8,538 bases of DNA from an uncultured Coriobacteriaceae bacterium (GTDB taxonomy: Bacteria > Actinomycetota > Coriobacteriia > Coriobacteriales > QAMH01). Position numbers and translations under genes: made by a program. The DNA is taken from positions 1 through 8,538 of the forward strand of contig CACZSV010000195.1 in assembly GCA_902783925.1 (NCBI GenBank), written 5' to 3'. How positions within the stretch are numbered: the stretch's first letter is position 1; every line of letters begins with the position of its first letter. The notes under the pieces were generated by a model. The model searched no databases and was not told the DNA's origin. It saw only the letters and a list, made by a program, of their open reading frames with translations. Shown one piece after another: positions 7,301-8,538 of the stretch.

Positions 7301-7648
7301 CACTGCCGGGTCAATGCGGTAATAGTAGGTCAGCACGCCGTCGGTTTTGTACGCTAGCGTCTGGAAGTAATCGCTAACCCGGTCGAGGTGCTTTTGCAGC
7401 TCTTCATCATCCAATCCGCTTAGGTCGGACTCCACGTATTCCGAGACCATCCCCACCGATTGCTCGACACCGTCGAAATAGTAGTTGAGATTTTTTTGCC
7501 CGCTTTCGCCCAGCAGGAGCAAGGTCTGGTTCGCGTCGCGGTTACCGATATTTTGCATGGCGGTAACACCGAGGAAAGCGGCGATGCCCACGGCGACAAC
7601 GATGACGCACACGGTCATGGCTGTTATTTTGGTTCTAATCGAATGCAC
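4370..7648 (-). CDS. Membrane c-di-GMP sensor: dCache-HAMP-GGDEF*-Cys-rich PAS-GGDEF*-EAL
   Basis: A 1092-aa protein. Residues 8-30: first membrane helix. Residues 35-292: extracytoplasmic double Cache domain (SPYVTD 168-173, SYNIPVYFSGQFIGVIGIEI 181-200, GYAFLNDADGNIVYHP 218-233). Residues 296-318: second helix, then HAMP to about 370. First GGDEF 376-525 keeps DLDDFK (409-414) and GHDEGD (421-426), but its signature is GDDEF (449-453). Residues 540-647: PAS-like domain with five Cys (584, 594, 597, 603, 607). Second GGDEF 665-830: signature GGDQF (749-753) and lost metal Asp (NIMNF). EAL domain 833-1085 looks complete: E871, N930, E962, D992, D993, K1013, E1049, E1052, Q1069. The simplest reading is a phosphodiesterase degrading c-di-GMP to pGpG, controlled by an external ligand and possibly by a metal, redox or GTP signal. 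The start is GTG at 7648 with GAAAGG 6 nt upstream; an out-of-frame ATG overlaps it. Confidence 0.93.
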   Translation of the reverse strand: MHSIRTKITAMTVCVIVVAVGIAAFLGVTAMQNIGNRDANQTLLLLGESGQKNLNYYFDGVEQSVGMVSEYVESDLSGLDDEELQKHLDRVSDYFQTLAYKTDGVLTYYYRIDPAVSKNVKGFWYVNLDGNGFQKHEATDISLYNTDDTSQLVWFTVPKATGAGAWLSPYVTDNLNMRVISYNIPVYFSGQFIGVIGIEIDYSTMADQVDNITLYKNGYAFLNDADGNIVYHPRMDVTAMDVKPQVPSELMSSDKFVRYVFEGVEKQAVWLPLNNGMRLNVTVPVQEINAGWQNWSTGVAILSVILLLAFAFLIAVIVGRITSPLRNLTKAAEQISEGHYDCDLDYDKKDEVGVLTNTFKKVISDQNTHIGNLNDMAFVDALTGLNNRMALRRDYDSYLGHQVAVMMLDLDDFKVINDTRGHDEGDRILKETSKLLAETFGKNRCYRYGDDEFLVIVPDVSVSEFRKMMDSMDGNLPAIDADTNASFSVGFVHEMLDDPDTLRTLISRADEKMYEVKRDKKRLLEATREMSQPQMKATEYTVEEMRGFLTEMSDKYSLARVVDPIECRIIELQSDGGINMNESCYGIWNAEQKCINCSSAAACRTGCRQEKTERFQDSFYFIQSNPVKLRLSNGSVHDAVVELVNVEDEGEVTANDRKSENVGNRAAHYLAHHDSLTNVLNADAFYELSREMIKNRPDISWTMVTSNIMNFRLVNTLFDVKRGNEILVRMASMLKEISENARGLCGRLGGDQFAVLIPSAMYAEESFSRTAWDLAKTYNSGLYALYIHFGIYKVDDPSIPVSVMCGRANSALRTIREDMTRVVAYFDDGILQKTLLEQAVIGGFDEALNNGQFEIHLQPLVREDGSVIGAEALARWCKPDGTMLMPNDFIETLETASMIHRLDRHIWELAVKQLSAWKALGKEDLTISVNVSAKDFYSLDVADVLSNLVDEFDVNSRLLRLEITETALLGNPEQCEAIVSKLRQKGFLVEIDDFGKDNSTLGLLKDINADVLKIDKSLVCELQDNKRSKAILESLVGMAESLGMEVIAEGVETEQQLHALSEMGCSQFQGFYFSKPITVDVFEARFFEKKIS

Positions 7649-7675
7649 ATCGCGCCTTTCTTCTGGCTTGTTCCA

Positions 7676-7681
7676 ATCTTA
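7676..7681 (-). promoter_or_regulatory. Possible -10 box of the c-di-GMP gene
   Basis: TAAGAT on the minus strand, 28-33 bp before the GTG start. There is no TTGACA-like -35 at 16-18 nt; that position falls on the paired 11-bp repeats, which would suit an activator-dependent promoter. Weak call. Confidence 0.3.
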
Positions 7682-7689
7682 GCGCGCTT

Positions 7690-7709
7690 GAACGCCATTA
7701 GAACGCCAT
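7690..7709. repeat. Paired direct repeat GAACGCCAT, 11-bp period
   Basis: GAACGCCAT at 7690-7698 and again at 7701-7709, start-to-start distance 11 bp, i.e. about one helical turn (minus strand: ATGGCGTTC twice). It lies 42-61 bp upstream of the GTG of the c-di-GMP gene, over the expected -35 region. Repeats on the same DNA face are typical of activator sites. No binding family is assigned. Confidence 0.5.
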
Positions 7710-7756
7710 AAGTTCGAAGAAACGGTCAATCCTAGTTTAGCCAAACGGTGCTGCTC

Positions 7757-7772
7757 GCTATTATGCTATTAT
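7757..7772. repeat. Tandem octamer GCTATTAT x2, with possible -10 boxes
   Basis: Two perfect head-to-tail copies of GCTATTAT. Each holds TATTAT (7759-7764 and 7767-7772), one base from the TATAAT consensus on the plus strand. The second would place a transcription start near 7779, at the edge of the Fur-like dyad. A matching -35 is poor (TTTAGC at 7736-7741 for the first box). Confidence 0.4.
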
Positions 7773-7778
7773 GACAAA

Positions 7779-7793
7779 TGAGAATGATTTTCC
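7779..7793. promoter_or_regulatory. Fur-box-like 7-1-7 dyad
   Basis: TGAGAATGATTTTCC matches 12 of the 14 fixed positions of the 7-1-7 Fur core TGATAATnATTATCA. It lies directly downstream of the tandem TATTAT boxes, a position where a repressor would block transcription towards the cytochrome gene. The match is by eye only, and one such match can occur by chance in an AT-rich intergenic stretch. Confidence 0.4.
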
Positions 7794-7844
7794 ATAAAGC
7801 GCAGCTAGCTTTTCCCGACGAGTCAACAGGGATGTCAAATATTG

Positions 7845-7873
7845 TATGATCTCCACGCGGCTCAGATCTGAGC
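7845..7873 (+). promoter_or_regulatory. TATGAT box followed by a 14-bp palindrome
   Basis: TATGAT at 7845-7850 is a fair -10 hexamer without a good -35. Ten bases on, GCTCAGATCTGAGC (7860-7873) is a perfect 14-bp palindrome covering about +4 to +17 of such a promoter. This is a possible second promoter and operator for the gene starting at 7972, with a leader of about 115 nt. Further right, TTCAGG occurs at 7901-7906 and 7912-7917, again with an 11-bp period. Nothing else is recognised up to 7971. Confidence 0.35.
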
Positions 7874-7971
7874 AAACATTTGTTGAACATCACACATGTC
7901 TTCAGGAAAAATTCAGGCGATGCATGTATCTTGCAATCATCTTCCCCCACCACTAAGAAAGACGAGGCCCG

Positions 7972-8538
7972 ATGAATCGCAAGAAAGCAGTTCGTGTTGC
8001 GATTGATGCACTTCTCACCGTGATGATTGTGTTCGAGATGTTCATCCAACTTACCGGCGAAATGCTTCATGAAATCGTCGGGTTCGCCTTCTTTGTCACA
8101 GTGCTCATCCACATTTTGCTATCGATCACATGGATTAAAAAGACAGCACGTGTCGCGAAAAGCGGCAAGCTCACAGCCCATCGAACTGCGCTTGCAGTCG
8201 TTGGCATATTGCTCGCTATAGCCACCCTCGTGCTTGCGGTAAGCTCCATAGCAATTAGCAACATTCTTGCATCTGCAGGGTTCACATGGCCTTTTGGCGC
8301 GTATGCGATCTGGTCGCTTGCCCACACCGCTTCGGCGTATGCATTATGCGCGCTGGTGGTCGTGCACCTCGCCATGCACTGGGTCTTCCTCTTTTCTGCA
8401 TTCAAAGTGCCTTACAACCCTGCTCGGCGCAAGGCCATCAGCACGGGCGTAAACACAATTGCCGCTGTTGGCGTTATTGCTCTAGGAGTCACGGCAGCGG
8501 ACAAGATGCTTCAGGCAACCGCAAACGCGTCCACAACC
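7972..8538 (+). CDS. DUF4405-type membrane b-type cytochrome, C-terminus cut by window edge
   Basis: Read directly from the ATG at 7972; 189 codons are open to the right edge. An in-frame TAA at 7954-7956 and GAGG at 7964-7967 fix the start. Membrane helices lie at about residues 8-28, 33-54, 72-98, 112-142 and 157-176. Two helices each carry an HX13H pair: H33/H47 (in LHEIVGFAFFVTVLIHILL) and H118/H132 (in AHTASAYALCALVVVH), with an extra H136. This spacing fits bis-haem b coordination, as in ferric-reductase-like and cytochrome b561-like proteins. The pattern hE-G...vHi..sitW and later H...vH..mHW matches DUF4405, a family associated with flavinylated extracytoplasmic electron-transfer systems. 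The likely role is moving electrons across the membrane to a partner, possibly an FMN-binding protein encoded beyond the edge; the partner is not visible. It is divergent from the c-di-GMP gene. Confidence 0.78.
   Translation, partial: MNRKKAVRVAIDALLTVMIVFEMFIQLTGEMLHEIVGFAFFVTVLIHILLSITWIKKTARVAKSGKLTAHRTALAVVGILLAIATLVLAVSSIAISNILASAGFTWPFGAYAIWSLAHTASAYALCALVVVHLAMHWVFLFSAFKVPYNPARRKAISTGVNTIAAVGVIALGVTAADKMLQATANASTT

Noticed and set aside
7784..7849. 21-aa open frame (MIFHKAQLAF...) after the tandem octamer
   Set aside because: No ribosome site before the ATG, which lies inside the Fur-like dyad; no support for translation.
7732..8112. 126-aa open frame on the minus strand across the 7649-7971 gap
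   Set aside because: Half of it is antisense to the cytochrome gene, which has haem-ligand motifs and membrane helices. No ribosome site and no recognisable domain.

Overview
The window looks like a chromosomal segment from a moderately GC-rich bacterium. The best guess is a Coriobacteriia member (Actinomycetota, Eggerthellaceae-like). This is an inference from three things: the mix of families (DUF2804, a bacterial-PH pair, a Cys-rich-PAS GGDEF/EAL sensor, a DUF4405 cytochrome), codons ending mostly in G/C, and clear AGGAG-type ribosome sites. No rRNA, tRNA, CRISPR array, transposase or phage gene is visible.

Layout. (1) Positions 1-1769, minus strand: thpR (RNA 2',3'-cyclic phosphodiesterase), then a DUF2804 protein cut by the left edge. 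(2) Positions 1770-1958: a divergent control region with a perfect 24-bp palindrome flanked by two smaller dyads, and a perfect TATAAT box facing right. (3) Positions 1959-4318, plus strand: a two-gene operon resembling B. subtilis ydbS-ydbT, with one bPH2 membrane protein of 161 aa and one triple-module protein of 623 aa, 2 nt apart. (4) Positions 4319-4369: a 51-bp convergent gap with a small hairpin. (5) Positions 4370-7648, minus strand: one 1092-aa membrane c-di-GMP protein, ordered dCache, HAMP, degenerate GGDEF, Cys-rich PAS-like domain, degenerate GGDEF, intact EAL. (6) Positions 7649-7971: a divergent control region with 11-bp-period direct repeats, a tandem octamer, a Fur-box-like dyad and a 14-bp palindrome. 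(7) Positions 7972-8538, plus strand: a DUF4405-type membrane cytochrome with two HX13H haem-ligand pairs, cut by the right edge.

Two real genes, DUF2804 and the cytochrome, are open at the window edges and have to be read directly from the sequence. The most interesting part is the right half. A large membrane sensor, most simply read as a c-di-GMP phosphodiesterase with two GGDEF domains that have lost signature residues and a five-cysteine cluster, is divergent from a predicted haem membrane cytochrome. A redox or iron link between them is possible but is only inferred.
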